From Acanthosepion esculentum (lineage: Eukaryota > Mollusca > Cephalopoda > Sepiida > Sepiidae), in contig OZ038485.1 of assembly GCA_964036315.1 (NCBI GenBank), forward strand, positions 74,511,048 through 74,575,047: a stretch of 64,000 nucleotides of DNA, given 5' to 3'. Below the pieces are notes generated by a model. That model ran no database searches, had not been told where the DNA came from, and worked only from the letters and a program-made list of their open reading frames with translations. Positions within the stretch are counted from its first letter, which is position 1. Every line of letters starts with the position of its first letter. This document shows positions 12,179 to 22,350 of the stretch, piece by piece. The translations under genes were made by a program, and so were the position numbers.

Positions 12179-12875
12179 CTAATGTACCTTTCTACCTGAT
12201 TTTGTGGTTGCGTTTGCAGGTGCTGAAATAAGTTCTGTCTCTGTTGTTTGTGGTGAGGTCATGACACTTTCTCTAGTGAAAGTCTGTTTAGAGAAATCCA
12301 CATATGCTGGTTTCAATCTGTCTACTGAGACTGTGTTTGGTTTATTATGTATGACTTCTGTAAAGCACTTAGGGGTTTTGTCTATGATCTGGTAAGGACC
12401 CATGTAAATCAAGCAAAGAGGCTTTTTAACTGTGTCATTACGACTAAAAACGTAATCACAAGTGTGCAAATCTTTGAGAGTATGTCTCGAGATTGAGTTC
12501 TAGTGGGTGTGAACACTAAGTTGTTCATCTGCTGTTTAAAAGATTGGATAAAATGCCTAGTCGGTTTTAAATGGTTGTTTCTTTCACAAAATTGACCTGG
12601 AAGTGTTAAAGTTGTTCCAAAAACCATTTCTGAGGTTGCGCAATCTTCCTTACGTTTCTTATTGATAATAGCACAAGCGGTAAATTGTCCAACCATGTTC
12701 TAGAATCATTATTGGATGTTAATGCTGTTTTTAGCTGTCTGTGGAAACGCTCCGCCAGACCATTTGCACAAGGATGATACACTGTGTTTGATATGTATTT
12801 AACTCCCAATAAATTAGTAAATTCGGTGAAAAGTGTGGATTGAAACTGTGATCCTCTATCTGTAGCTATCACTCT
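12179..12875 (-). pseudogene. CsRn1-like integrase, catalytic core end and C-terminus
   Basis: Minus-strand pieces in changing frames: IATDRGSQFQ (the second catalytic Asp, about 12840-12872), then HPCANGLAERFHRQLK (the catalytic Glu, about 12735-12785), then LDNLPLVLLSIRN. Further down are the C-terminal phrase KKPLCLIYMGPYQIIDKTPK and the tail VSVDRLKPAYVD. This order is the standard gypsy integrase end. At least two frameshifts are needed to connect the pieces. Confidence 0.85.
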
Positions 12876-12904
12876 TCAGTGATAGCTACAGATAGAGGAT
12901 CACA
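12847..12904. repeat. Perfect fold-back, 27-bp arms, 4-base loop, inside integrase
   Basis: Bases 12847-12873 and 12878-12904 are perfect reverse complements around the loop cttc. The repeated segment is the integrase coding sequence around ATDRGSQ. The left arm is the element's own sequence and the right arm is an inverted copy placed next to it, interrupting the gene. It is much better conserved than the surrounding decayed element, so it arose late. Confidence 0.9.
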
Positions 12905-13400
12905 GAGCAACCGAAAATAGATATCCACTCCTGTAGGATACTTTTCAAGACTGTTTCTGCTGATGTCTTTTAAAGGGACAACAACTGGCCAACATGTGAA
13001 TTAATCAATTATGGTGAGTAGGTAGTGATATCCTTCTACTTCTGGTAGGGGACCCACTAAATCAACATGTAAATTGGTAAACCTGGCATCTGGTTTGTCA
13101 GACTGCCCAACAGGGGACTTTGTGTGTCTGTTCACTTTGCTCTTCTGGCAATTTAAACAGGTCTGAGTTCAATGTTTAATGTCACCACACATGTTTGGCC
13201 AGACAAAACGGTCACTAATTAATTTGGCTGTAGCTCTGCATCCTGAGTGTGAAAAATTGTGCATTGAGGGTAGTACATAAGGTCTAGAATAACCAGTGCT
13301 AATGTCATGTAATAAGGTCTTTGTGCTGAATGGCACATGATGTTCTTTTAACTGTAAAGAAGTATTTTGTTTCACCGTGTCTCATGTGGTATCTTTCTGC
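12905..13400 (-). pseudogene. CsRn1-like integrase N-terminus (zinc-binding) and core start
   Basis: On the minus strand 13375-13169 reads HNFSHSGCRATAKLISDRFV and WPNMCGDIKH, the His pair of the HHCC domain. Next comes the C..C pair (CLNCQKSK, near 13140-13165), then NLHVDLVGPLPEVEGY with the first catalytic Asp (about 13020-13080). The frame changes between blocks. Confidence 0.8.
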
Positions 13401-13599
13401 TGTTCTTTGGCTATTAGATCGAAGTTGAGTGGTTTAGACTCAATAGACTGTATCATGGAACAGGAGAGTGTGTCAGCCACGATATTGTTCGATCCTTTAA
13501 TGTATCGGATATCCAAGGTAAATTGGAATGTGGTATTTCTGGGTGTGTACGTGTCTGTTTTTGCATGTAAAGCATAAGTGAGTGGTTTATGGTCAGTGA

Positions 13600-13890
13600 A
13601 AACTCTGAAAATTCGTCCTTCAAGTAGACGTCAAAAATGTTGTATAGATAGGTAAATCACTAGTAATTTTCTTGAAGGTACTGTATTTTCTTTGTGTCGT
13701 ATTAAGTTTCACAGAAAAAAATGATATCCGGTTCTGATGAAGTACTGCTCCAATAGAATCTCCAGAAACATCAGATGTTAAGGTGAGTGTTGAATCAGCA
13801 TCGTTGGTGATGTAGGATAGCTTAATAAAGTCTGCAAGTGCTTTTTTAGCTTCATGAAAAGTAGCTAATGTTTCCTCTTTCATGAGTATT
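13600..13890 (-). pseudogene. CsRn1-like RNase H fragment
   Basis: Minus-strand 13883-13620 reads HEAKKALADFIKLSY then LTLTSDVSGDSIGAVLHQ, the start of a gypsy RNase H with its first catalytic Asp in 'TSDVSGD', followed by FFSVKLNTTQRKYSTF. Later parts of the domain are in other frames or lost. Confidence 0.8.
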
Positions 13891-13984
13891 TTAGCATTCT
13901 TATTCCATTGATTTTTTTTGTAGCAGATTAGTGAGTGGTGCTAGTATTCCTGAACAACCCTGGATGGATCTACGGTAGTAATTT

Positions 13985-14560
13985 ATTAGGCCGAGAAATC
14001 ACCAAAGTTGTCATAGTGATGTTGGTTGTGGAAAATCCTTAATTGCTGATACTTTCTCCGGGACAGGTGTGATCCCATGTTCATCTATAACATGTCCTAG
14101 GAAATTTAATTTTGAAACAGCAAAAGTTCATTTTTCATCATTGATTTTTAAGCCGAAATGTTCCAACCTCTGGAAAACTTGTTCTACATGTTGTTGATGT
14201 TCTGTATTATTTCGGCTGACTATGAGAACATCGTCAATATAAGCAAAAGCGAAAGGTAGTCTGAGTTTTTGAAAGGTTTAGGCAGCATTACGTAACCCAA
14301 ATGGCATCCTAGTAAATTCATATAGTCTGAAAAGAGTAGTAGTTGCATTTTTTTTTAATATCCTTTTCAGCTACTGGGATTTGGTGGTAAGCTTTTACTA
14401 AATCCAACTTCATGAAGATTTTGGTTCCTTGCAACCCTACGGCAAAATGGGTATGTGCAGTATTGGATATTTATCATGAACACTTTTTGCATTGAGGCTT
14501 CTAAAATCTCCACAAGGTCTCCAAGTGCCTGAGTCAGGCTTGGATACCATATGTAATGGC
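13985..14560 (-). pseudogene. CsRn1-like reverse transcriptase
   Basis: On the minus strand, bases 14241-14221 encode the catalytic motif YIDDVLI, preceded by PFAFA. Downstream, HVEQVFQRLEHFGLKIND (about 14140-14195) follows as in gypsy RT palms. Upstream segments near 14280-14310 (TRMPFGLRNAA) and 14400-14440 match the RT core in shifting frames. No long open frame remains. Confidence 0.8.
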
Positions 14561-14976
14561 AGAGAATACAGACTACATGAGGGACATATTATTCCTAATT
14601 GAAGCATATACTGGAATTCCTCTTTTGCTATTTTGTATTTTTCTGGTCGTAACCTGTGTGGTGATTCGTGTGCCAGCAGACCAGTTGTTTCAATGTAATG
14701 CTTGGTACTGTGGCATATTTTGTCTGAATGCTTTAAAGGTGTTGTTAGAATATTTTTTTTTTAGTAATCCATGCAGGCCTTTGGTTATTGGTAATGCTGA
14801 ACTTATGCCTGTTGAGTATTGATGTATAAATTGAAGTGATACTCTTTGTTTTGAGTTTTGTTGTATTATAATTTAGTGAGTGTGTCGACATGTTTATGGA
14901 TAAGTTAAAATGAGACAAAAATCCGCACTGGTGATTGGCGTTTTCAACTGTGCCATGGTGAATACTACGGGAAAGA

Positions 14977-15201
14977 TCATTGTAATCCTAGGTCCAGTGT
15001 TAACAGAATTTCCCCGTAAGTTTCAATCCTTGATCCGTTCGCTGCCTCTAATGTATATGAAAATTTATTATTGACTGTATTGAATGTTGGTGGGATGACA
15101 CTGATTTGGGCTCCTGTGTCTATTAAAAATAAATATCCAGTACTGCTGTCCCAGATGTAAAATAGACGATGACTTTTATCTCTTCCAGCAACAATGGTCA
15201 T
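14977..15201 (-). pseudogene. CsRn1-like aspartic protease
   Basis: A 74-codon minus-strand frame reads RLFYIWDSSTGYLFLIDTGA then QISVIPP, a retropepsin active site with the catalytic DTG intact. Further on are ANGSRIETYGEILLTLDLGL. It sits directly after the gag zinc finger, as in gag-pol polyproteins. The frame closes before RT, so it is a relic even though the active site is kept. Confidence 0.85.
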
Positions 15202-15249
15202 CCTTACTTGCTGCTGGGATGCTTGTTTCCCAGATATTGTTTTGGGGTA

Positions 15250-15790
15250 TTAGAAGACTTAGATTCAAAATTGCATGGCTTGATACACATCCTTGCCTTA
15301 TGTCCAAATTTGTAATGGTACCAGCAAGTGAGAATTTGCGTAGTGTGCGCATGTAGTTTATCCATCTATAGTTTCTTCAGCACTATTTCTGACATGGTGT
15401 TTCCTCCTAATAATGATTTCATCTTTCGTAAGAGTTGCGATGGTTTGAGATGACCTAAGTTTAAATTATTGAATAGAACATGTAGTTTTCTTTCCTCTGA
15501 TTCACCAGTGCATCTGATAATTGCATTTTTTAGTGTGTCATATGGATTTTCTGCTGCATTTCATTCAGTAAATCTACTACTAACATGGCCACGTCAGTTG
15601 GAATTTTCGCAACCACGTATGATTAGCATGCATTTTGCGACCTTATTTTTTTTTTTTTTTTTTTTTTTAGCACTGAATATAGCATTCAGTTGTGAGAAAC
15701 AGATCTGTAAGTTGGTTTGGTTGTAGACCAGCAAATTCACCGTAGTTGCTGCCTCCATATTTTCATTCACATTCGTATCCATGTGCTGTT
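15250..15790 (-). pseudogene. CsRn1-like Gag with CHCC zinc finger
   Basis: The minus strand encodes gag pieces in several frames: a start region near 15782 (NVNENMEAATTVNLL), then NPYDTLKNAIIRCTGESEER (about 15480-15545) and LKPSQLLRKMKSLLGG (about 15410-15460). Bases 15326-15273 encode CWYHYKFGHKARMCIKPC. This Cys-His-Cys-Cys spacing differs from the usual CCHC and is typical of the CsRn1 group. Poly-T runs at about 15648-15669 and 15800-15835 interrupt the reading frame or leader. Confidence 0.8.
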
Positions 15791-15799
15791 TGCAGTCTT

Positions 15800-15839
<40 letters not shown>

Positions 15840-15912
15840 GGATGAAATTTATGCGGTATGCTTGTATCTTCAAAACTGTTGTTTTAAAACAAAATATTTT
15901 GTGCATTTGTGT

Positions 15913-15925
15913 GTCAGGGTCACCA
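15913..15925 (-). promoter_or_regulatory. Primer-binding site, tRNA-Trp-like
   Basis: Read on the minus strand, TGGTGACCCTGAC lies three bases inside the 5' LTR. It agrees with the 3' end of eukaryotic tRNA-Trp apart from one or two changes. This supports both the minus orientation and the CsRn1 assignment. Confidence 0.7.
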
Positions 15926-15928
15926 ACA

Positions 15929-16698
15929 TGTGGGGGGTCAATTGTCCTAATTTATATTAGACACAATGCCACAAAATAATAATAAGTAACAAGAAAACTC
16001 AGTCAAGAGAAATTGTATAAATAAATAGATTTTTATAAATGTACAAAACAATACTTACGATGTTTAAAATGGTGAAATAAACTTGTCTTTTCAGATTTTG
16101 TGTGAGATAATGCACCAGTCTTATTATGTGTGAGATAATGCTCCAGTTTGACAGTTGTGGGCTAATTGGTATGAATTTGTAAAAATTCAGTTCAATGTAA
16201 TATTGTTTGTATTCAAAATAAACAGTTCAAGGTTTGTGGAAAAAGCGTGTGTGGGTGTGACTTACGTTGTGTTTGACACTTGAGTGTCTGTCACTTCGTT
16301 GTTTGCCAACGTGAGTTTAGTTTACATTGAATGAAGGAAAGACTGTGGCTATGTTAAAAAGGATTTTTAACTTATAGCCTGGACTTCAGTTGAAAGTTAT
16401 TTTATGATGAGTGTTGTCACATAGTGCATAGTTTTTTCAGCTGATTTTCTCCACTCTCTGTTTCTTAACTGTTTGTTGTTTATATAAGCAATATAAGTCA
16501 CATGACAGCCTTCAGAAAATGTTTTAAAATTTTGATGCAACTGATCAGGTCAAATTAAGGTCCAATATGCAAACATAGTTGACGACATGCCAGGTGATAT
16601 TTTTGAACCAATCAAATTACATTAGTTGTGTAATTTAATTAGCCTGTTTTGTTTTAATTTTTGAAGTTTTTAGAACAATATAGGATCTGGATCCTATA
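15929..16698 (-). repeat. CsRn1-type gypsy element, 5' LTR
   Basis: Direct copy of 11403-12105, somewhat longer because it has an additional repeated segment (about 16100-16150, 'tgtgagataatg.tccagt' twice) and extra bases near 16270-16330. On the minus strand it starts near 16698 and ends with CCCCCCACA at 15929, next to the primer-binding site. Confidence 0.85.
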
Positions 16699-18064
16699 AC
16701 ACTTCAGCTTGTATTATAATGTATGAATTTATTAGTTTCAAACAATTGTTGAATATTTAAACCTAAAATAGATTTTTAATGGAAGTGTAAAACACGGTTT
16801 TTTTATTATTATTATTTTGGGCTTGTTCATTTATTCTCAATAAATACCTAATACTTGTGTTGTTTTCTTAATGAAAGTGATTTTTGCATATTTTTAAAAA
16901 ATATTGTGTCTTTCCTTTCTTCAATATAGACACCAAATACACTGGATATTTTTACACAGTCTGAAGAAAACATTAAATTAGTCATAAAAGTAAAACTAAT
17001 AAGGAATATAGTATTGTTTTGTTTGTTTTTTTTGTGGGGGGGTCTTTTGGGGTTTGGCGGAGTCTGTTTTATCCATCAAATGTTATTGATTTGTGAATTG
17101 CAGCAAAAAAGCAACAGAAATAAGCTGGAAATAAAACAAAGTTTTCATGATGATTTTTTTCTTAAAGCAATTTTTATTTTTGTTATTAGCATTCATGTGC
17201 AATGATTTGATTTCTCTCTTTTCTTGACTTTCACATTTCTACCAGGAATACCACATCATTATTTTAATTTCTTCCTGTTCGATTTCAAATAAGTTTCTAA
17301 TTTTTACGCCTTCAACTCTGAGTACAAAAAAGATCTGTATAATAATTTCACAAAATTGATTTTTTTTCTAAATCAAAAATACATAAAATGCAGTAACACT
17401 CAGGCAATGTAACAGTTAATTTCCATTATTTCCAAAATATGTAAATTATGAAATAAAAATTTACTGTTGTTATAGTAGTTTACTTGCTTAGTATTCATAA
17501 GCGAACATTTTTAATTTTAAACAAACTATCATATCATTGTTGGCAAAATTTCATGTTTGTACTGCACATTAATTTCTATTGTAGCATTGTTAATGCAGTC
17601 ATGTATGTTTGATGCTAGTATTATTATTCATGCAAATCTCCTCCTGAGTATTTTTGATGTTTCTATCATTCCTTTATATATTTTTACTTGAAAGTTGCTT
17701 GTTAATTTTTTTTTTTTTTTTTTTTTGCGTAAACTAAAATCACCGAATTTTCAAAACTCTTAATTCTTTATATTTCTAAATACATTTTTGAAGTCATAAT
17801 CAGATCTAACACAAAAAGGTGTAATATTTAACTTTACAATGTGTTAACTTATATTTAAATAACAACTGTCTCAATTCACTTTATTCAATGAACAATAAAG
17901 TGTAGATTAATAAAGAACACCACTTTTTCAGGGAATATTAAAACTAAGCTATTAAGATCTGTGTTGCATTGTAGATTCTTTTTACTATAACACATCATAG
18001 TAACAAAAATTTCCATTTATTTACAATTGGACTAATGTTTTTATTATCAGTGTTTTAGCTATTG

Positions 18065-18095
<31 letters not shown>

Positions 18096-18117
18096 CAAGT
18101 GATTATAAATAAATAAT
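16699..18117 (+). other. NSF intron 1 continued: AT-rich, nothing recognised
   Basis: AT-rich intronic sequence with poly-T tracts near 17710 and 18069. No transposon protein or RNA gene recognised. Confidence 0.4.
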
Positions 18118-18245
18118 AAACCCTTTACAAATAAAGGGTTCAGTTTGAAATTCCCTGATGATTACCTTAATCAACAGGCACCTGATGAAGTTTTGGAAAG
18201 TACAACAGCTGAAACATCTGTCTATATTTCTGAGATGAGGTATTA
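18118..18245 (+). mobile_element. SINE 3' part, + strand copy with CTGATGA/GAAAC motif
   Basis: Shares 'aaataaagggttcagtt.gaaattcc' with two minus-strand SINE copies (18246-18492 and 20405-20700). It continues with cctgatgaag (18181-18190) and ctgaaacatc (18209-18218). The tRNA-like head is missing, so this copy is 5'-truncated. It abuts the next copy head to tail in opposite orientation. Confidence 0.6.
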
Positions 18246-18492
18246 TGTACATTATTCAGACTATTGTCCTCTTATTTATTACAACGTTTCAGCCATTGTG
18301 GTTGGAATGTTGAACTGAACCCTTTATTTCGCTTACTGGGGTAGACTGTTCTTGTGCCATGTTTAATGGATGTCAGTTATCTCCTGTTAATTTTCCCTCT
18401 GAAAGTTCTCCACTGCCTTAACCGGGTATTGAACTCACACTCTTTGGGTCCTGTCACTGGATCTAACCAACGCCTTTATCCACTGTGCCATG
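18246..18492 (-). mobile_element. tRNA-derived SINE, minus strand
   Basis: Read on the minus strand, TGGCACAGTGG (18490-18480) fits an RNA polymerase III A box and GAGTTCAATAC (18436-18426) a B box, about 45 bases apart as in a tRNA. After the head come a tRNA-unrelated body and the phrase 'aaataaagggttcagttcaa', then 'aatggctgaaacgttgtaa'. Structure and order match the copy at 20405-20700. Cephalopods are known to carry tRNA-derived SINEs, but I cannot name the family. Confidence 0.7.
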
Positions 18493-18619
18493 TGTTCTTG
18501 AGTATGAATTTCTGGGTATTATAAACCTAATGTCTTCAGCAACCATTTTTACCATATTGCAATTTTTGCTGTTATCATTTTATGTTTTTACCAGAGCTCA
18601 TATTGCAACTTTGTTGTTA

Positions 18620-18826
18620 TTATCGCTTTTCTCTGGCACTCCTTATTATTGGTTCCCTTATTGTATTCATTTCTATGCTTGGTCGGCTCAGGAGATTTTT
18701 GTGGCCTAGCATATATGCTGATTCCTTAAGTTTACGAATTTTCCAATAGTCTTCCTTGTCTATGATCTCAACCTGATACCACAGAGGGTGGTGATCTCCC
18801 TTCTCTCTCCATATGTGGCTGACCAC
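18620..18826 (-). pseudogene. Penelope-like GIY-YIG endonuclease C-terminal fragment
   Basis: A 68-codon minus-strand frame reads HIWREKGDHHPLWYQVEIID, then KEDYWKIRKLKESAYM, then LLSRPSIEMNTIREPIIR. The pattern 'W....H.....I....W..R..KE..YM....N..SRPS.....W.P.I' is what I recall from the C-termini of GIY-YIG-bearing reverse transcriptases such as Penelope-like elements. Only the end is present; RT was not found. The 5' end runs into the fold-back at 18795-18846. Confidence 0.55.
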
Positions 18827-18846
18827 ATATGGAGAGAGAAGGGAGA
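18795..18846. repeat. Perfect fold-back, 24-bp arms, 4-base loop
   Basis: Bases 18795-18818 and 18823-18846 are perfect reverse complements around the loop ctga. The left arm is part of the Penelope-like coding fragment, so the right arm is an inverted copy of element sequence, as in the fold-back at 12847. Confidence 0.9.
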
Positions 18847-20400
18847 GTTAACTAACTCTAATTTAGTTCGTCATATATGTATAATTAGATTGATATGGAA
18901 GCCTTAAATTCAAATACAACTTTCAGTGATATAAAAGATTGCACAACTTATAAAAGTCAGGATGTGTTTTCTCAAAATGAATGTTTGTTTTTTGGGGGGT
19001 TTTTTTTTTTTGCTCATCACTTGAAGTCTAATCATTATAAAACTATTTTGTATTAATTTAGTTTGACATGTTAAAATTAAAATCAGTCAGTTCAGTGGCT
19101 GTTCAATACTGAATGGTCAGGAGTATAGCCTCATAGTGGTTCTCATTTTGGGACATAGTATAATGGTATTTCATGAAAATATCTGGTGGTCCCATTCATC
19201 AATTTTTCTTACTTTAAAGTACATCAAGAAACAAGGTACTTATTTGATCAAAAAGTTATATACCTGCTTTAATTTCCACCTCTATTATTGGTTACTGCAT
19301 GAAACTTGGGACCAGGCATCCTCTAAACAAAATCAATTTCTGTGTGGGGTACATGAGTCACTTCTCATGAAAATTTGAACAATGCAGTAATAGGAGGAAA
19401 TTGCATTATGAAACTTCTGTGCTACAAGACCATCAAAAGATGGGATTGGATTCTGTAAATGATGCTGTCAATAGTAAATTCAGTGATTGTCTTGTGATTT
19501 GTACCAAGGCTTGATAGATTTGTGTATATTATTTTGATAATAATGAAACCAGGAAAGGTATCTTTTTGCTAAGCAAGCAGTGACAAAAGTATACCTCACA
19601 GAGGGGAATGTTGGAGGTTCATAAAATCATTACACATATATCTGAAGAATCATGAAAGTTTTTGTGCAAAGTAAACTGATACTGTTAAATAATAATTTAG
19701 CAGGAATTTTTAGGGGAATTGTATCTCAGCTCCAAGTTCCGGAGGTTGACATTTGGGGTCAGATGTGAGCCATAATAGGGAAGTCGATTTTGAGCTAGCG
19801 TGTGAAAGATAGAAATGTTTCAGGAATTGCTTCTTACCCGTCAAGTGATGTAGACGTGTTCTCTTTCACGTCCAAAACAGCTCCCCAGTGTAAGCAGGGG
19901 CAACCGTGACTGTATAGTTAGTTAATGTACATGAGTAATAAAAATAGTTAAAATTCTCTGTTTCAAGTCTTATATTGCTGAACCAAAATTATTAGCAATC
20001 GCCGGTCAAGAGAAGACGATATGAGACCACTCCCACCAGGGGGCTATGGAACAATACTTAAATTTATTCCCAGTAGTCATGAAAGAATTCATATGTTTAC
20101 CTAGGCCATTAAAAATATACTGTTTTTTTAAATTCCTTCCACCTCTGGGTGGGTTATCTTTTGACTGCTCTCTAAATTTGATGGCAATTTCTAAACCCTG
20201 ATCTGAGTCTTATTGTGGTAATGCTAGATTTTCATGTACTTTGAATTTACAGGAAGATATGTTACTTGAAGAGCTGAATGCATTATTCACTGCCCTAATA
20301 TGTTTTAATAACTCTTTCTTTCTAAATTTTGACAATCTGGAATCTAAAATGAACATGTTAATTAATATGCTTATTTTCACTATTTTATATGTCCTCATCT
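18847..20400 (+). other. NSF intron 1 continued: probable unclassified repeats
   Basis: Mostly AT-rich. About 19720-20060 is richer in G+C (for example 'caccagggggctatgg'), unlike the neighbouring intron, and probably belongs to an unclassified dispersed repeat. The 80-residue ORF at 19136-19378 shows no motif. Confidence 0.35.
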
Positions 20401-20404
20401 TTGT

Positions 20405-20700
20405 CACAATGTTTTGGCCATTATGCCCTCCAGATTTCATCAGGTGTATGTCAATCCAGGTAACCTACAAGGAATTTTGAACAGAACCCTTTATTTAATT
20501 TACATGAGTAGATTGTTCTCATTCTGCTGCCCATGTCTAGGGATGTCTTGTCTAGTTCTTATCTTTTAGTACTGCTCAGTTATTGCTCACTCCATTTCAA
20601 CTTACTCTAAGTACACAGCCCAACCCAGTAAGTGAACTCACAATTACTATGTTAACAAATTCAGGAACCAACACTTTAATTCACTAGGCTATTTCCCATG
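20405..20700 (-). mobile_element. tRNA-derived SINE, second minus-strand copy
   Basis: On the minus strand TAGCCTAGTGA (20691-20681) and GAGTTCACTTAC (20639-20628) correspond to A and B boxes. The body shares 'gacatccctagacatgg', 'aacaatctac' and 'aaataaagggttctgttcaa' with the copy at 18246-18492. Near its 3' end it has CTGATGAA (20443-20436) followed by 'ggccaaaac', matching the + strand copy at 18118. Confidence 0.65.
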
Positions 20701-20939
20701 GGTCAAATTTCTGCTTTTTTTCCTTGAAAATGACCAAAGTATTCAGAATCATAATGATTTTAGCAAATTCCTTTACAAGTTTCCACATGATATTAAACAA
20801 CTTGTTCAGCACTAAGAAAAATTCACCTAATACTCAATAAAATATTCTCCATCTGTTCTATTTAACAAAGTATATTTAAACTAGATTCATGTAAACTACA
20901 ATGACATAAAAAGGATGGAATTAAGTTGATGAATGCATC

Positions 20940-21360
20940 ATAAAGAGGGAAGCAAAAATTATTTTCATGCATGATTTAGTATTGTGTGGCCACTGGTTGA
21001 TCTTAAACACCTCAGATATAGTAATCCAGGGTATTCAAATTAGAAAAGATAGGAAACCGCATTTTGGATGATTATGAAACCTTTGGACCAGCCATGCCAC
21101 GGTCATGTGTGCCATGTAAGAAGCAAAGTCCTGCTGGAAGACATACAGCCACACATTTGATCCAGGTCTTGACTACCTTTATGTACGCAATATCATTGAT
21201 CCTGATTTTCCATAGGGTAGCATAATATAGCCCTTAGGATATCATAAATCACATCATCTTAGCATGCATCACTGTATTTCCATAGTGTTCAAGCATGGCA
21301 TTATTTACTTATGGCCAAATCATAGAACAATTCACACTCAGAAATTGAGCCTATCTCATT
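20940..21360 (-). pseudogene. Mariner-like transposase relic (LDYY type)
   Basis: Read on the minus strand, broken frames give VVKTWIKCVAVCLPAG (about 21130-21185), then after a decayed stretch SNLNTLDYYI and a following GV (about 21000-21045). This parallels the 'PW......P..WQQD..P.H', then 'PDLNPLDYYVWG', order of a common metazoan Tc1/mariner transposase; the Asp of LDYY is the third catalytic residue. Several stops interrupt it. It is a relic without recognised terminal repeats. Confidence 0.6.
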
Positions 21361-22346
21361 TTTCAATGTAAGCAAAGATTTTTAGTTTCAGTTTGCAGTG
21401 GGTTACTGTTGTTGTCAACTTAAGAAATTCCAAGAAAAAAGTAGAGATGAAGAGCAAAACTAATTTGGCTCAGTGCTAATCCTCTCTATCTTGGTATATT
21501 TTACTTTACAAAGGTTTTATTACAATTAATATATAATTTGGCAGAGCCTTTGTGACCATCACTTCTCACCCAATTAACAAGGGTGCATGAAATGTTATAT
21601 GCATTTTAATCTTTGAATTGTTATCTACTATCAATTATTTAAATTTATTAAGTTTTAATGAAGCAAAAACCAAATCTAAACTATGAATTCGGAACAAAAT
21701 TGACATGTAACAAAATAAACATGAAGGTAACTTTTTTATTTCATTGTTTAGAAATAAAGTAACTGGCAATGTTTAACCTATGTACATACAAAAATAAATG
21801 GTGTCAAAACGACAATTTTCTTTTCTTTACGGCAATATTACCATATATTCCATCAACTTCCTTGGCAATGTTTGTTTTAAAAAGTTATGTTTAGAATTTT
21901 AATAACAACAAAAATATTACATACAATTTAATTGTTAGATTGTTTATTTACAAGATTATAAAATATATGTGAATATTTGAACTGATTAGCAATTAACCAA
22001 TCCTTTACTAAGTACACAATTCACTAGCTTTGCCAGTTCCTTTGATCAAGGTTCTTAGTGTCCATTCTTCATTTAAGATTTCTTCATCAGTCACCACTTG
22101 GCTGACAGTAGATAATCTATCTGCAGAGTTTCTAAGCATCCTTAATGCAAATTTTGAGGAAAAATTTGAAAATTGAAACAAGTAGTATTCTGAGATACAA
22201 AATAACCTGAGAAGAAAATGTATTATGTTTGGAAAAATCATGTTTTATTTAAAATTTCTTGTTCTATAGTTCAGGCATTTTCAGGTATATGAATAAGAAA
22301 TTGTTTTCAGAGTTAATTTATAAAATAGTAAATAATAAAAATTGTA
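21361..22346 (+). other. NSF intron 1 continued: nothing recognised
   Basis: AT-rich intronic DNA between the mariner relic and the env-bearing retroelement. The 77-residue minus-strand ORF at 22008-22241 shows no motif I recognise. Confidence 0.4.
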
Positions 22347-22350
22347 GTTC

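Larger units (their letters stand above)
11403..16698 (-). mobile_element. Decayed Ty3/gypsy LTR retrotransposon, CsRn1-like
   Basis: Two LTRs flank minus-strand gag, protease, RT, RNase H and integrase relics in gypsy order. Two traits point to the CsRn1 group. First, directly inside the 5' LTR is a primer-binding site resembling the 3' end of tRNA-Trp (TGGTGACCCTGAC on the minus strand, within 15913-15925). Second, the gag finger is of the CHCC type. All genes are broken by stops and frameshifts. No clear target-site duplication was found. It lies antisense to NSF within intron 1. Confidence 0.85.

Noticed and set aside
12204..12395. + strand ORF of 63 residues
   Set aside because: Antisense shadow of the integrase C-terminus.
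11403..16698. A target-site duplication for the CsRn1-like element
   Set aside because: The flanks (ttgtgac on the left, acacttc on the right) give no convincing match, so none is claimed.
18410..18492. Functional tRNA gene on the minus strand
   Set aside because: A and B boxes are present but the cloverleaf is degenerate and a SINE body follows; a second copy of the same head and body lies at 20405-20700.
19136..19378. 80-residue + strand ORF
   Set aside because: Aromatic-rich with no known motif; likely chance in T-rich intron.
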